64,000 nt of DNA, from positions 1 through 64,000 of the forward strand of contig JANYKV010000151.1 in NCBI GenBank assembly GCA_025358055.1. Direction: 5' to 3'. Position numbers and translations under genes: made by a program. The notes under the pieces are model-generated. The model searched no databases. It worked only from the letters and a program-made list of their open reading frames with translations, and was not told the DNA's origin. Source of the stretch: Gemmatimonadota bacterium. Its GTDB lineage: Bacteria; Gemmatimonadota; Gemmatimonadetes; Gemmatimonadales; GWC2-71-9. Numbering within the stretch: the first letter of the stretch is position 1; every line of letters starts with the position of its first letter. This document shows positions 18,746-29,014 of the stretch, one piece after another.

Positions 18746-20251
18746 TCAGGCCAAATTGTACTCTTTGATCTTCCGATAGAGGGTGCGCTCCCCGATTCCC
18801 AGCTTCTGGGCAGCCTGCCGGCGGTTTCCTCGGCACTCTTGCAAAACAGCAGAGATTGCTGCCTTTTCCACTTCTGCCATTGTCATGCCAGGTCGGTAAA
18901 CCACGCTTACGGGTACCGAAACCTCGGGCTCAAAGTCATCGGCCGAGATGGCGTGGACTTCCGGGACCTCGAGCACCTGCACCCGATTCGGCCGATCATC
19001 GAATCGACGGCGCAGCTCCTCGACCTGAAGCCGGAGATCCATCAGGCTTCGCAGGATGAACTCGAGTTCTTGCGTTGACGTCTCACGACCGGGCCGGCTT
19101 ACCAAAACCGGGAGCACCCCCGGCGAACCTTCGACGATGTCGGCCGGGATGTCCGAAGCCCGAATCTCCGTCCCGGGGGCCAACACTACCATCGACTCGA
19201 CGAGGTTCCGCAATTGGCGGACGTTCCCAGGCCACGGTGCATCAACCAAACGCTGAAGCGCTTCAGCCGTTATCCCCCGGAACGGGCGATCATGCAATTG
19301 GGCGAATTCCCGGATGAACCGCCGGAGCAGCAGGGGTATGTCTTCTTTCCGCTCTCGCAACGGCGGCAGATAGATCGACAGGACGTTTAGTCGGTAGTAC
19401 AGGTCGTTCCGAAACTCGCCGAGGGCGACCGACTCCCGAAGCGGCCGATTGGTTGCTGCCACCACCCGCACGTCCACTTTGATCGGCTGGCTGCCTCCAA
19501 CCCGGAAGAAGGTACGGCTTTCGAGCACCCGAAGTAGCTTCACCTGCGTACTCAGAGGAATCTCCCCGATCTCATCCAGGAAGATTGTGCCGCCGTCCGC
19601 CAATTCGAACCGTCCTAGCCGGCGCTCAGCAGCGCCGGTAAAGGCGCCCTTCTCGTGCCCAAAGAGTTCCGACTCCAGCAAGGTTTCGGGTAGCGCGGCG
19701 CAGGTAACGGCGATAAAAGCTTTCCCCCGGCGCGGGGAGAGGTCGTGCATTGCCTTGGCAACGAGCTCCTTCCCGGTTCCCGATTCCCCTTGGATGAGCA
19801 CTGTGCTCGTGACCGGGGCCATCAATTCGATCTTGACCAACACTTCCTGAATCGCCGAGCTTTGGCCACTGATGCCGGTTTGCTGTTGAAGACGGCGCCG
19901 GTCGGCCAAACGCCGCACCGTGGCGACGCCATCCTCGGGAGAAACCGGCTTCATCATTACCTGCGTCGCACCGAGCCGGTCGAGACGTTCCGTCCGTTCG
20001 GAGTCGGTAGGTTCGATCAAGGCGAGGGTGGAGATCTCGGCGTCATGAGCGTAGGCAGCGAGTTGAAACGCGAGCGGTTCATGTACGGCGCCCGTCAACA
20101 CCACCACGTCAGGATGCTCCCGGCGCACCGCAGCACGTTGGTCATCGAGGGGTGAAACGACGGCCGTCGTGAACCCCGCCGCTTCCAACGCCGCATTGAG
20201 CGGCACGGCCGTTTCGAGGTCGGCAAGCGTGAGGAGAATCTGTGCCGTCAC
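18746..20251 (-). CDS. Sigma54-interacting transcriptional regulator, NtrC family, with degenerate receiver-like N-terminus
   Basis: [30 protein letters not shown], Fis-type HTH (RGNRRQAAQKLGIGERTLYRKIKEYNL); the phosphoacceptor position reads VVVLTGA. Confidence 0.92.
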   Translation of the reverse strand: MTAQILLTLADLETAVPLNAALEAAGFTTAVVSPLDDQRAAVRREHPDVVVLTGAVHEPLAFQLAAYAHDAEISTLALIEPTDSERTERLDRLGATQVMMKPVSPEDGVATVRRLADRRRLQQQTGISGQSSAIQEVLVKIELMAPVTSTVLIQGESGTGKELVAKAMHDLSPRRGKAFIAVTCAALPETLLESELFGHEKGAFTGAAERRLGRFELADGGTIFLDEIGEIPLSTQVKLLRVLESRTFFRVGGSQPIKVDVRVVAATNRPLRESVALGEFRNDLYYRLNVLSIYLPPLRERKEDIPLLLRRFIREFAQLHDRPFRGITAEALQRLVDAPWPGNVRQLRNLVESMVVLAPGTEIRASDIPADIVEGSPGVLPVLVSRPGRETSTQELEFILRSLMDLRLQVEELRRRFDDRPNRVQVLEVPEVHAISADDFEPEVSVPVSVVYRPGMTMAEVEKAAISAVLQECRGNRRQAAQKLGIGERTLYRKIKEYNLA

Positions 20252-20742
20252 GGAGCACCATGTCCGGTCCGCCGACCCCGAACGAGATCAACCGCGTGTT
20301 CCACGAAAACCCCCAGAGCCTCCAAACCATCCTGAACCCCGCTGAGACTGCCAGGGAGGTTCACGATGAGAGTCTGGCCGCGAGTGCCGGCCGTGCCGCG
20401 CGAAAGCGCCGCCCGGGGAAACCGTGGCGTCGCCGCATTGCGCAACGCCTCGGCGATCCCTGGCGCCTCCTTGTCCAGCACGGCGCGCATCGCCTCGGGG
20501 GTGACGTCCCGCTCGGTGAGTCCGGTGCCGCCGGTGGTGAGGATGAGATCCGCAAGATCTTGGTCGGCCCAGGTGAGCAGCGCCCGAACGATATCGCCGG
20601 TGTCGTCCGGAACCGTCGATCGCGCGACCACGCGGTGCCCATTCGTTTCGACCCAGTGAGTGATCTGGTCGCCCGATGTGTCCGCGCGTTTGCCGCGAGC
20701 GCCCGCGTCCGAAATCGTCAAGACCGCGACCCGAATTGTCAT
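20248..20742 (-). CDS. MogA/MoaB family molybdopterin adenylyltransferase
   Basis: VAVLTISDAGARGKRADTSGDQI, LTTGGTGLTERDVTPEA, NLPGSLSGVQDGLEAL; internal start at MTIRVAV. Confidence 0.9.
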   Translation of the reverse strand: MTIRVAVLTISDAGARGKRADTSGDQITHWVETNGHRVVARSTVPDDTGDIVRALLTWADQDLADLILTTGGTGLTERDVTPEAMRAVLDKEAPGIAEALRNAATPRFPRAALSRGTAGTRGQTLIVNLPGSLSGVQDGLEALGVFVEHAVDLVRGRRTGHGAP

Positions 20743-20759
20743 CGACCCGGGGAAGCTCT

Positions 20760-21869
20760 CTAGCCTTTTCGAACGCTGCCGTGCGTCCAGAAGGGTCGCC
20801 GAACCACCTCGGCTGGAATTCGTTCCCCACGGCACTCTACCTCGAACCGGGTTTCAATTTTCGCGGCCGCCGCCGGAAGCATCGTGGTTCCGATCGGCGT
20901 ATTCAGGGACGGACTCATCCCGCCGCTCCGAACGATGTCCACCTGACGACCGTCAAGCCAGACGGGATACTCGTGGCGCGGGAGGCCTCGGCCGAGGAGT
21001 TTGAATCCAACGGTTTTCCGGGTGACGCCCCGCTCCTTCTGCGCGCGGAGCGCGGCCAGACCCGTGAACGTGCAGCCTTTGTCGAGCCGAACGATCCACC
21101 CTAAGCCAGCCTCGAGTGGTGTGATGGTAGCATCGATTTCCTGGCCGTAGAGAGCGTATCCCATTTCCAGGCGCAAGGAGTCGCGGGCGCCAAGGCCGAT
21201 CGGCACCGCTCCCACTTTGAGGGCCGCTTCCCACAGAGGAACTACGTCGCGACCCCGGCAGTACAGCTCAAAACCATCTTCTCCGGTGTAACCAGTTCGG
21301 GAGACGAAACAGTCGATGCCCGCGATTCGGGCGGTGGTGACTCGATAGTACCCGATCGAGGCGAGGGGGATGTCGGAGAGCGGTTGCATGGCCGCCTCAG
21401 CCTTCGGGCCCTGGACCGCGAGCAGGCCGACGTCATCGGAAATGTTCTTGAGGCGGACATTGGCGCCGCCCTTCTGGGCCACAATGTGCTCCCAGGCCTT
21501 CGCCGTGTTGGAGGCATTCACCACGATCATCAGCTTGTCGTCAAAGCGGTAAACCGTGCAGTCGTCAACGAACGTCCCCTCCTCGTTGAGAATCGCCGAG
21601 TATTGAACGCCGCCGGGCGGCAGGGCGGCCACATCGTTGCAAGTGACCCGATTGACAAAGGCATTCCGATCCGGCCCGGTTACTTCGAACTCGCCCATAT
21701 GGGACACGTCGAAGACCCCGAGGCCCTTCCGTACCGCCTGATGCTCCGCCATGATGCCCGTCGGGTACTGCACCGGCATTTGGTATCCCGCGAAAGGAAC
21801 CATCTTCGCTCCGAGGGCAACGTGGGCCTCGTAGAGTGGGGTACGCAGTATCGTGGTGGAGTCGGTCAT
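20760..21869 (-). CDS. gcvT: Glycine cleavage system aminomethyltransferase (T protein)
   Basis: [64 protein letters not shown]. Confidence 0.95.
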   Translation of the reverse strand: MTDSTTILRTPLYEAHVALGAKMVPFAGYQMPVQYPTGIMAEHQAVRKGLGVFDVSHMGEFEVTGPDRNAFVNRVTCNDVAALPPGGVQYSAILNEEGTFVDDCTVYRFDDKLMIVVNASNTAKAWEHIVAQKGGANVRLKNISDDVGLLAVQGPKAEAAMQPLSDIPLASIGYYRVTTARIAGIDCFVSRTGYTGEDGFELYCRGRDVVPLWEAALKVGAVPIGLGARDSLRLEMGYALYGQEIDATITPLEAGLGWIVRLDKGCTFTGLAALRAQKERGVTRKTVGFKLLGRGLPRHEYPVWLDGRQVDIVRSGGMSPSLNTPIGTTMLPAAAAKIETRFEVECRGERIPAEVVRRPFWTHGSVRKG

Positions 21870-21886
21870 GCAGGTGCCTCCGCAAA

Positions 21887-22786
21887 TCAACTCATCAGGG
21901 TAGCGAGTAGCGCTTTCTGAACATGGAGTCGGTTTTCCGCTTCATCCCACACCCGCGACTGCGGGCCTTCGATCACCTCATCACTTACTTCTTCGCCTCG
22001 GTGCGCCGGGAGGCAATGCAAAAAAATGGCGGACGGCTGGGCCAGCTGCATCAGCTTCTCATCCACGAGGTACCCCTGAAACGCTTGTCGGCGCACCTCG
22101 GCCTCTTCTTCTTGACCCATGGAGGCCCAAACATCCGTGGTGACCACGTGGGCCCCGGTGGCCGCTTCATCCGGGTCCTCGGTAATCGAGATTTTAGTGA
22201 GCTTGGCATTGCGCTCAAAGATTTCATGGTTGGGTTCGTACCCCTCCGGACAGGCCAATCGCAGCTCGAAGCCAAGTGATCCAGCGGCGTTCAGCCAGCT
22301 GTTCGCCATGTTGTTTCCATCGCCGATCCAAGCAATCACCTTGCCTTCCCACGTCCCGAGACTCTCCCGAAGCGTCTGAAGATCGGCGAGGATTTGACAA
22401 GGATGCAAGAGATCGGTTAAGCCGTTGATGACGGGAATGCTCGCATAGCGTGCCAGCTCCTCCACATCAGCATGGGCGAAGGTCCGAATCATGATCCCAT
22501 CGAGGTACCTGGAAAGCACCCGTGCGGTGTCGCGGATCGGCTCTCCCCGCCCCAGCTGGATGTCGCGGGCGGACAGGAAGAGCGCATGGCCGCCGAGTTG
22601 AAACATGCCAACTTCGAAGGATACTCGGGTTCGCGTGGAACTTTTCGCGAAAACCAATCCCAGGGTCTTACCCGCTAATGGGCGTTTGGTATACCCACCC
22701 CGCTTCATCTCCTGGGCTAGATCGAGGAGCTGTACGAGTTCGGCTCGTGAAAAGTCAGGGATGGCAAGAAAATCACGTTTGGGCAT
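21887..22786 (-). CDS. argF: Ornithine carbamoyltransferase
   Basis: FAKSSTRTRVSFEVGM, HPCQILADLQT, FLHCLPAHRGEEV. Confidence 0.95.
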   Translation of the reverse strand: MPKRDFLAIPDFSRAELVQLLDLAQEMKRGGYTKRPLAGKTLGLVFAKSSTRTRVSFEVGMFQLGGHALFLSARDIQLGRGEPIRDTARVLSRYLDGIMIRTFAHADVEELARYASIPVINGLTDLLHPCQILADLQTLRESLGTWEGKVIAWIGDGNNMANSWLNAAGSLGFELRLACPEGYEPNHEIFERNAKLTKISITEDPDEAATGAHVVTTDVWASMGQEEEAEVRRQAFQGYLVDEKLMQLAQPSAIFLHCLPAHRGEEVSDEVIEGPQSRVWDEAENRLHVQKALLATLMS

Positions 22787-22877
22787 ACGTAGGTCGGGGT
22801 CGGGGGAGTGTCATTTTGGCAGGCGGATCATAGCCTAGCCGATACGGTCTCGGCAAGCCAACACCACCCGAGAAGGC

Positions 22878-24332
22878 CTACAAGATATACCGCCGAAGGT
22901 CATCGTCATTGACAACTTTGGCAAGCCGTTCCCGCACGGCCGCACCATCGAATTGGACCCGTTTCGCAGACGTCCCCGGTAATTCGAACAGAAGGTCTTC
23001 CATCAACATGGCCATCACGGTATGGAGGCGACGGGCCCCGATATTTTCCATCCGGTCGTTGGCCAGGGCGGCGATCCTGGCCACCTCGGCGACGCCGTCG
23101 GGCGTCAGCTCGAATTCGACGCCTTCAGCAGCGACGAGCGCCTGGTACTGTTTAGTGAGCGCGTTCTCCGGTTCGGTCATGATCCGGATAAAGTCCTGTT
23201 CGGTGAGCGGCTGCAGCTCCACCCGGATCGGGAACCGACCCTGGAGCTCAGGAATCAGGTCCGAGGGTTTCGAAACGTGGAACGCTCCGGCTGCAATGAA
23301 GAGGATATGATCGGTGCGAACGTACCCGTACCGAGTTTGCACCGTCGACCCCTCCACGATTGGAAGCAGATCGCGTTGCACTCCTTCGCGAGAGACGTCG
23401 GGTCCGCTGGTTCCTCGTTCGCCCGCGATTTTGTCGATTTCATCGATAAAAATGATGCCGTGGTTCTCGACTCGGTCGAGCGCCTCATTGACGACATCGT
23501 CCATGTCCACCATCCGCTTCAGCTCCTCATCCACGAGGATGCGTCGAGCCTCGGGCACGCGCACGGTCCGGCGTTTCTTCCGTTTGGGCAGCATTTCCTG
23601 CAGCCATTCGGTGAAGTTGATTTCAGTCCCCTCCATGCCTTGAGGCGGCTGCATCATTTCCAGCCCCGGATACCCCTGTGGCGTCACCTCGATGTCGACC
23701 TCCCGGTCGTCCAATTTCCCATCCGTGAGAAGCTGACGCAGCTTTTCTCGGGACCGGCCCCGCCGTGCATCGTCGTCGGAATCGCGGGTGACGGCACCCT
23801 CCGGCGACACCACAAACACCCCGGCGTCTGGTTTCGCCGCGGGCGGCGGCGGTGCAGCCGGCAGGAGAAGATCCAACAACCGCTCATCCGCACGCTGCTC
23901 CGCTTGCGGCAACACCTCGTCCTCGCGCTCCGTGCGAGCCAGGCTAATGGCGGCATCGACCAAGTCGCGCACCATCGATTCAGCGTCCCGGCCGACATAG
24001 CCCACCTCGGTGAATTTGGACGCTTCGACTTTCACGAAAGGCGCTCCAGCCAACCGCGCGAGACGCCTTGCGACTTCGGTTTTGCCGACGCCCGTGGGGC
24101 CGATCAGGATGATGTTGGACGGGGTAATCTCGTCCCGGATCTGGTCTGGGGCCTGAGCGCGCCGCCACCGATTGCGCACGGCGATGGCGATTGCCTTCTT
24201 CGCGGCATCCTGTCCCACGATGTAGCGGTCCAACTCCGCGACGATTTGTTTCGGGGGCATTTCCTCAAGCCACGGCAGCGGTTCGGTCGTGCTGACGGCC
24301 GGCGGGGCGGGTGCGGTGATCGGTTCGGTCAT
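22878..24332 (-). CDS. hslU: HslU ATPase subunit of the HslUV protease
   Basis: ELDRYIVGQDAAKKAIAIAVRNRWRR, GPTGVGKTEVARRLA, C-terminal DDLRRYIL. Confidence 0.97.
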   Translation of the reverse strand: MTEPITAPAPPAVSTTEPLPWLEEMPPKQIVAELDRYIVGQDAAKKAIAIAVRNRWRRAQAPDQIRDEITPSNIILIGPTGVGKTEVARRLARLAGAPFVKVEASKFTEVGYVGRDAESMVRDLVDAAISLARTEREDEVLPQAEQRADERLLDLLLPAAPPPPAAKPDAGVFVVSPEGAVTRDSDDDARRGRSREKLRQLLTDGKLDDREVDIEVTPQGYPGLEMMQPPQGMEGTEINFTEWLQEMLPKRKKRRTVRVPEARRILVDEELKRMVDMDDVVNEALDRVENHGIIFIDEIDKIAGERGTSGPDVSREGVQRDLLPIVEGSTVQTRYGYVRTDHILFIAAGAFHVSKPSDLIPELQGRFPIRVELQPLTEQDFIRIMTEPENALTKQYQALVAAEGVEFELTPDGVAEVARIAALANDRMENIGARRLHTVMAMLMEDLLFELPGTSAKRVQFDGAAVRERLAKVVNDDDLRRYIL

Positions 24333-24338
24333 GCCCGC

Positions 24339-24872
24339 TCAGAGTTCCAGGATGGTGAGATTGCGATTGGTGAAGACGCAAATGTCGGCGGCAATATCGA
24401 GCGCTCGTTGGGCGATATCGCGGGCGGAGACACCCGGATCGGCCATGAGGGCCCGGGCCGCCGCCAAAGCATAATTTCCCCCGGAGCCGATCGCGACGAT
24501 GCCGTCGTCCGGTTCTATGAGCTCGCCGGTCCCGCTGATCAAGAAGCTGTGCTCAACATCGGCGACCACGAGCAGCGCCTCCAGCCGTCGCAGCACCCGA
24601 TCCCCTCGCCAATCCTTGGCCAGCTCAACGGAGGCCCGAGGTAGGTTACCAGGGTATCGGTCCAACTTCTCCTCGAACCGCTCGTAGAGGTTGAGCCCAT
24701 CCGCCACGGACCCCGCAAAGCCCGCCAACACCCGGCCGCCTTTGAGGGTCCGCACTTTGCTCGCACGCGCCTTGACGACCGTATCACCCATGGTGACCTG
24801 GCCATCGCCCCCGAGAGCCACCCGCCCCGCTTTCCGGACGGCGAGAATGGTCGTTCCGTGAAACACCGTCAT
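24339..24872 (-). CDS. hslV: HslV peptidase subunit
   Basis: [39 protein letters not shown]-terminal Thr after processing. Confidence 0.96.
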   Translation of the reverse strand: MTVFHGTTILAVRKAGRVALGGDGQVTMGDTVVKARASKVRTLKGGRVLAGFAGSVADGLNLYERFEEKLDRYPGNLPRASVELAKDWRGDRVLRRLEALLVVADVEHSFLISGTGELIEPDDGIVAIGSGGNYALAAARALMADPGVSARDIAQRALDIAADICVFTNRNLTILEL

Positions 24873-24913
24873 ATCAAGCCATCCCTCTGCATCCGGCACC
24901 CAGGCTCGTTGCC

Positions 24914-25837
24914 CTAGGCTCGCGGATGCGCCTGTTTGTAAACCTGTTTGAGTCGTTCCACGCTGGTGTGCGTGTAGATCTGCGTCGTACTCAGCGACGC
25001 ATGGCCCAACAGCTCTTGCACGGCCCGGAGGTCGGCTCCGGCGTCCATCAAGTGGGTCGCAAACGTGTGTCGAAGCGAGTGCACTCGCTGGGTGTTTTCG
25101 CCGATCCGATCGAAAAGGCGATGCATCCGCCTTTGGATGGTGACCGGTCCCAGCCGCCGTCCTCGGTGATTCAGAAATACCGCCTCGCGCTCGGCGCCGG
25201 GCAATCGAACCACTGCCTCCCGCGCTGCAAGATACCGCCGGAGCGCCTGAACGGCGCGTGAGCCGACCGGAACGATCCGCTCTTTCCGACCCTTCCCACG
25301 CACCTTCGCTTGATCGGACAAGAGATCAAGCTCACGAAGGTTGAGGCCCCGAAGCTCCGACAGTCGAATGCCGCTCGAGTAGAACAGTTCCAGGATCGCC
25401 AAGTCGCGAAGCGCCACAAAATCATCCGTCGCCGCGAGCGCTTCGGCCTGCTCGAAGAGCGCATCGGTCTCCTCCCGCCGAAAATGGGTCGGCAGGCGCT
25501 TCTCCAGCTTTGGCATCCGCGCCGCCCGCACCAGATTCACCGTCACCCCATGGTGAATTTTGAGATAGCGATAGAAACTGCGCACTGCGGAGAGCGCCCG
25601 CGCGGCCGAACGCCGGGACAGCCCCCGCCGCTCAAAATCTCCCAGAAACCCTCGAAGGCCGAGCCGATCGACCGCCTGCCAGCTCCACGAGCCATAGTAA
25701 CCGGTACAGAACGCGGCAAAGGTGTCGAGATCCCGCTGGTAGGCCTTGAGCGTATGCGGAGATTGATCCCGCTCTTTCTCGAGGTGGAGGAGGAACTCGA
25801 CGACGAGAGGATCCCGGACTACAGAGTTGCGAGCCAC
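24914..25837 (-). CDS. xerC: Tyrosine recombinase XerC/XerD
   Basis: [49 protein letters not shown]; upstream of hslVU as in codV-clpQY loci. Confidence 0.92.
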   Translation of the reverse strand: MARNSVVRDPLVVEFLLHLEKERDQSPHTLKAYQRDLDTFAAFCTGYYGSWSWQAVDRLGLRGFLGDFERRGLSRRSAARALSAVRSFYRYLKIHHGVTVNLVRAARMPKLEKRLPTHFRREETDALFEQAEALAATDDFVALRDLAILELFYSSGIRLSELRGLNLRELDLLSDQAKVRGKGRKERIVPVGSRAVQALRRYLAAREAVVRLPGAEREAVFLNHRGRRLGPVTIQRRMHRLFDRIGENTQRVHSLRHTFATHLMDAGADLRAVQELLGHASLSTTQIYTHTSVERLKQVYKQAHPRA

Positions 25838-27117
25838 GCCGTCCAGTCCCTCTGCGCGCGGGCGACGAGCGCGAATCGTTGATCGGCCTTCTTCACTCTG
25901 GGAACGAGAGGATCCAGCAGGCCGAAATTGGCGTTCATTGGCTGAAAATGGCGGGGGTTTGCCTCCGCGAGGTAGCGGTACAGGCCGCCCAACATCGTCG
26001 TGGGTGGGGGAACGGTCGGGAGCCGACCCTCCAGAACCCGCGCGAGATTAATCCCAGCCAGGATTCCGGTCCCGAGGGACTCGGTGTACCCCTCTACGCC
26101 GGTGATCTGCCCCGCGAAAAAAACCGTGGGTTCTTCCCGCGTGGCGAGGGCCACCCCCAATGTCGCTGGGCTGTTGATGTACGCATTCCGATGAATGCTC
26201 CCGTAACGCAGAAACTCCGCCTCGGCCAATCCGGGAATGCTCCGAAACACTCGCTGTTGTTCCGGAATTCGGAGCCGGGTTTGAAACCCAACCAAATTCC
26301 ACATCTGGCCTGCGCGGTCCTCGCGTCGGAGCTGCACGACCGCATACGGCACCCGGCCGGAACGCGGATCTGCCAGGCCAACCGATTTCATCGGCCCAAA
26401 TCGCAGTGTTTCGCGTCCTCGAGCCGCCATCTCTTCCACTGGCAAACAGGCTTCGAAGTACGGGACCTCGTCGAATTCATGCCCATGGAATTGGTCCGCG
26501 CTGCTGAGGGCACTGATGAACGTTTCGTATTCCTCGTGGGTGAGGGGAGCATTGAGGTAGTCGTCGCCCTCGCCTTTGCCGTACCGAGATCGAGCATACA
26601 AGACACCCTGATCCAACGAATCCCGGGCAACGATCGGGGCGATGGCGTCGTAGAAGGCAAGCGCCGACACCCCAAGCCGAGTGGCGATAGCACCCGCCAA
26701 CGCATTGGAGGTGAGGGGTCCCGTCGCAACGATCCCAAATTCTGGAAGAGTCGTCACCTCCCCGGTGACCACCGCGATGCGGGGGTGGGATCGAATCCGA
26801 TCGTCGACGATGGTCGAGAAGATCTCCCGGTCCACCACCAAAGCCGCACCGCCTGGTACCCGGGCTTCGTCGGCACACGGGAGAAGGAGGCTGCCCAATG
26901 CCCGAAGCTCGGACTTGAGCAAACCGTGTGCGTTGACCAACTCAATGGATTTGAAGGAGTTGCTACAGACTAACTCCGCCAATCGAGCGGTTTGGTGCGC
27001 GGCGGTCTGGAGAACCGGGCGCATCTCATGCAGAGTGACTTGGAAACCACGTTCAGCTAGTGCCCACGCGGCTTCCGAGCCGGCCAGCCCGCCTCCCACC
27101 ACTACGATCGTTCGCAT
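25819..27117 (-). CDS. trmFO: Methylenetetrahydrofolate--tRNA-(uracil-5-)-methyltransferase
   Basis: MRTIVVVGGGLAGSEAAWALAERGFQVTLHEMRP, AELVCSNSFKS, GQITGVEGYTESLGTGILAG. Confidence 0.96.
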   Translation of the reverse strand: MRTIVVVGGGLAGSEAAWALAERGFQVTLHEMRPVLQTAAHQTARLAELVCSNSFKSIELVNAHGLLKSELRALGSLLLPCADEARVPGGAALVVDREIFSTIVDDRIRSHPRIAVVTGEVTTLPEFGIVATGPLTSNALAGAIATRLGVSALAFYDAIAPIVARDSLDQGVLYARSRYGKGEGDDYLNAPLTHEEYETFISALSSADQFHGHEFDEVPYFEACLPVEEMAARGRETLRFGPMKSVGLADPRSGRVPYAVVQLRREDRAGQMWNLVGFQTRLRIPEQQRVFRSIPGLAEAEFLRYGSIHRNAYINSPATLGVALATREEPTVFFAGQITGVEGYTESLGTGILAGINLARVLEGRLPTVPPPTTMLGGLYRYLAEANPRHFQPMNANFGLLDPLVPRVKKADQRFALVARAQRDWTAWLATL

Positions 27118-27159
27118 GTCGCTGAACATAATCGGCCGGAGCGGGGGTCGCCTTCTGGC

Positions 27160-27684
27160 TCACTCCACAGAGTCGGCATAGCAGCGAAGGGCCGCCACGA
27201 CCGCTTCGGCCACGATTTCTGGAGAGCCTCTTTCGGCATCAACCACAATTTCCGCCGTTCGGTATGAGGCCTCTCTCTCGTTCAGGAGGTGGCGAAGCTC
27301 CTGAAGCAGATCCTTACCGGTAAGGAGTGGTCGACTGTGGTCCGCAGCCAACCGGGCTGCGGCAATTTCGGGCGTGACGGAGAGATATGCCAACACCGAC
27401 CCCGTCTTTGCGCCGTCCCGGTTACCGGGCACCGCGGCCCATCCCCCGCCCGGCGCAATCACGCCGGCCGCCTTCCGGAGGATCTCCCGCATCAAATCTC
27501 GTTCTTGCACCCGAAAACTCGCCTCGCCGAGCTCTTGAAAAATTTGAGAGACGGAGCGCCCCATCCGTTCCTCGACGACGGTATCCACATCGGTAAAGTC
27601 GCATCGCAACTGGCGGGCAACCAATCGCCCGACCGTCGATTTTCCAGCGCCCGGAAGTCCCACCAGAATGAGGTGCTGTCTCAC
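27160..27684 (-). CDS. aroK: Shikimate kinase
   Basis: LVGLPGAGKSTVGRLVARQL, FTDVDTVVEERMG. Confidence 0.92.
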   Translation of the reverse strand: MRQHLILVGLPGAGKSTVGRLVARQLRCDFTDVDTVVEERMGRSVSQIFQELGEASFRVQERDLMREILRKAAGVIAPGGGWAAVPGNRDGAKTGSVLAYLSVTPEIAAARLAADHSRPLLTGKDLLQELRHLLNEREASYRTAEIVVDAERGSPEIVAEAVVAALRCYADSVE

Positions 27685-28910
27685 GCGTCGGGCGGGAGCG
27701 TGCTCCCCTCCGAGGAGGAGTCCACGGCGCGCCAGCGCGACCCGAGCGACTGGACGTAGCCGTGATAGTTCCGGCGCATCTCGCCAAGCGAATCGCCGCC
27801 AAACTTCTCGAGCATGGCGTCGGCGAGGACGATCGCGACGAGGGCCTCCGCGATGACTCCCATCGCAGGAACCGCTGTGACGTCCGAGCGCTCGCTTTGT
27901 GCCTTCGCCGGTTGGTGCGAGGTCAAGTCCACGGTCGGCAACGGCGACATGAGGGTGGAAATCGGTTTCATCGCCACTCGAACTACGATCGGCTCTCCGG
28001 TCGTCATGCCACCTTCCAGCCCGCCGGCGTTGTTGGTTCGTCGGCGAAACCCGCCCGTCGTTGCGTTGTCCGCTTCGGCGTCGATCGGATCATGGACGGC
28101 CGAGCCCGGGCGCCGCGCCGCTTCGAATCCGAGTCCAATCTCCACACCTTTCACCGCCGGGATCGACATCAACAGCCCTGCCAGCCGTCCGTCCAGTTTT
28201 CGATCCCAGCTCACGTGGCTACCGAGGCCAAGGACCACGCCGCGGGCCACGACCTCAATTTCCCCGCCCAGGGTGTCACCAGCGCGCTTCGCCTGATCGA
28301 TCCGGTCTCGAATCGGCCCCTCGACAGTGGCATCGATCACCCGGACCTCGGAGCGATCCGAAACGGCGTTGAGCGGCGCAGGAAGGGGCAACACCGACGT
28401 TGTGCGCACACCACCGAGCGAAACCACGTGACTTCCGATCTCGACCCCAAACTCCTCGAGAAGCCGGCGTGCAAGGGTGCCGGCGGCCACCCGTGCGGCG
28501 GTTTCTCGAGCCGACGCCCGCTCGAGCACGTCACGGGCATCGAGCCGATCGTATTTCAGCACGCCGACCAAGTCCGCATGTCCGGGCCGGGGCCGAGTCA
28601 CCCGGCGGCGGCGAAGGTCACCCGGGGAGCCCTCAGCGGCCATGATTTCTTGCCAGTTGACCCAGTCGCGATTGGGAATGAGGAGGGAAATAGGTGATCC
28701 AATGGTCTCCCCCGCCCGGAGTCCGGAGAGCCACTCTATCCGGTCGCTTTCGATCTTCATCCGGGCCCCGCGCCCATATCCCTGCATCCGTCGCTGGAGC
28801 TCGTGGTTCACGAACTCCGCGGTGATCGGAAGCCCCGCGGGTAGGCCTTCCACCACGACGAGCAGGCCCTTCCCGTGGGACTCGCCGGCGGTGGTAAACT
28901 TGAAATGCAT
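27681..28910 (-). CDS. aroC: Chorismate synthase
   Basis: FTTAGESHGKGLLVVVEGLPAG, RPRPGHADLVGVLKY, ERASARETAARVAAG, GGMTTGEPIVVRVAMKP. Confidence 0.97.
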   Translation of the reverse strand: MHFKFTTAGESHGKGLLVVVEGLPAGLPITAEFVNHELQRRMQGYGRGARMKIESDRIEWLSGLRAGETIGSPISLLIPNRDWVNWQEIMAAEGSPGDLRRRRVTRPRPGHADLVGVLKYDRLDARDVLERASARETAARVAAGTLARRLLEEFGVEIGSHVVSLGGVRTTSVLPLPAPLNAVSDRSEVRVIDATVEGPIRDRIDQAKRAGDTLGGEIEVVARGVVLGLGSHVSWDRKLDGRLAGLLMSIPAVKGVEIGLGFEAARRPGSAVHDPIDAEADNATTGGFRRRTNNAGGLEGGMTTGEPIVVRVAMKPISTLMSPLPTVDLTSHQPAKAQSERSDVTAVPAMGVIAEALVAIVLADAMLEKFGGDSLGEMRRNYHGYVQSLGSRWRAVDSSSEGSTLPPDA

Positions 28911-28964
28911 CGGGCTCTCCCCCTCACGCCGCAAACGGTTCTTGGACAGACGCCCCAAAAGTAA

Positions 28965-28989
28965 CGAGCCCGGCGGGAAGCCGGGCTCG
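28965..28989 (-). terminator. Hairpin terminator downstream of pilQ
   Basis: cgagcccggc-gggaa-gccgggctcg, 10-bp perfect stem, followed on the minus strand by ttactttt. Confidence 0.75.
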
Positions 28990-29014
28990 CGGTACAGCAG
29001 GGGGACAAGTGATC

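Noticed and set aside
23022-24644. 540-aa plus-strand ORF
   Set aside because: Antisense to hslU/hslV, both strongly supported.
24914-25837. Tyrosine recombinase as an integrative-element integrase
   Set aside because: Lies in the conserved trmFO-xerC-hslV-hslU order and is XerC-like; no att-like repeats or cargo seen.
26000-26973. Plus-strand ORFs opposite trmFO (part of 25879..26973, 364 aa)
   Set aside because: Antisense shadow of trmFO.
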